Source of the DNA: Mesorhabditis belari
Lineage: Eukaryota; Nematoda; Chromadorea; Rhabditida; Rhabditidae
Assembly: GCA_958450365.1 (NCBI GenBank)
Contig: CAUEEP010000914.1
Coordinates: forward strand, 682,001 to 746,000
DNA length: 64,000 nt
Direction: 5' to 3'
The notes beneath the pieces are model-generated. The model had not been told where the DNA came from and made no database searches. It saw nothing but the letters and a program-made list of their open reading frames with translations. The position numbers and the translations under genes were made by a program. Every line of letters starts with the position of its first letter. The first letter of the stretch is position 1. This document shows positions 63,712-64,000 of the stretch, one piece after another.

Positions 63712-63956
63712 GTATCATTAAATGTTATTATTTTGTTGTTATTTAAATTTTATGACTTTTCATTGCTTTAAGAATGAATTTGATACGAAATTCTGGCTCC
63801 GTCGAAAAGTTTTACAAGCCAAGGCCTAACTTTCATTTTTTAGTCACAAACAGAGTGTAGCAAAGCCATGAAATATGATTTTTGCACGCAGGCGAGTTCT
63901 CGTTTTAAAGGCTATGATTAAGTGAATGGGAATAAATCATTTCAGAGCACACAAAA

Positions 63957-64000
63957 ACAACGTGAAGGGAAAGACCTTCCTGTGCCCCTCAATCCGTCAA
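63957..64000 (+). CDS. Start of a further exon, cut by the window edge
   Basis: An acceptor (AAATCATTTCAG) is followed by open sequence to the edge. In phase 0 it reads STQKQREGKDLPVPLNPS; in the phase left by 63711 it reads GAHKNNVKGKTFLCPSIRQ. It is either the last exon of the RSRC2-like gene or the first of a downstream gene. Confidence 0.35.

Overview
The window is nuclear DNA from a nematode, most likely a free-living rhabditid. It is AT-rich and its genes are split by introns with GTRAGT-like donors and TTTTCAG/TTTTAG acceptors. Several start codons sit 2-15 nt behind a perfect 3' splice signal, as expected for spliced-leader trans-splicing. Exons were placed by splice signals, reading-frame phase and remembered homology; no search was run.

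Layout: (1) 1-17274, minus strand: the N-terminal part of a giant bridge-like lipid transfer protein (BLTP1/KIAA1109/Tweek family; C. elegans lpd-3), running off the left edge, with introns packed with minisatellites and foldback elements. (2) 17959-19113, minus: an unrecognised 115-residue gene and the tail of a possible membrane protein. (3) 20085-25090, minus: a Golgi Ca2+/Mn2+ P-type ATPase (SPCA, pmr-1), with a candidate plus-strand gene inside one intron and a pogo-like transposon, itself hit by a Tc3-like element, at its 5' end. (4) 27797-29419, minus: a small RING plus B-box-like protein. (5) 29.6-47.3 kb: an accessory block with no convincing host gene, holding Tc1/Tc3-like and mariner elements, MITEs nested several layers deep, and many tandem arrays. 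(6) 47351-55571, plus: a complete 13-exon ZIP zinc/iron transporter of 417 residues. (7) 56275-59220, minus: EME1, the non-catalytic partner of the MUS81 nuclease. (8) 59776-60990, minus: a 404-residue intronless F-box-like protein. (9) 61816-63711, plus: an RSRC2-like SMAP-domain nuclear protein. (10) 63957-64000: the start of a further exon.

The genes form no obvious pathway, although LPD-3, PMR-1 and ZIP all act on membrane lipid or metal homeostasis. The most striking features are structural. Intronic minisatellites carry splice-site-like units: the 5' splice site of ZIP exon 3 is repeated in tandem for about 230 bp, and the acceptor of ZIP exon 6 lies in the last unit of a 640-bp array. 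Other features are multi-layer transposon nesting, head-to-head tRNA-like modules resembling a SINE, and small pieces of coding sequence copied into repeats.
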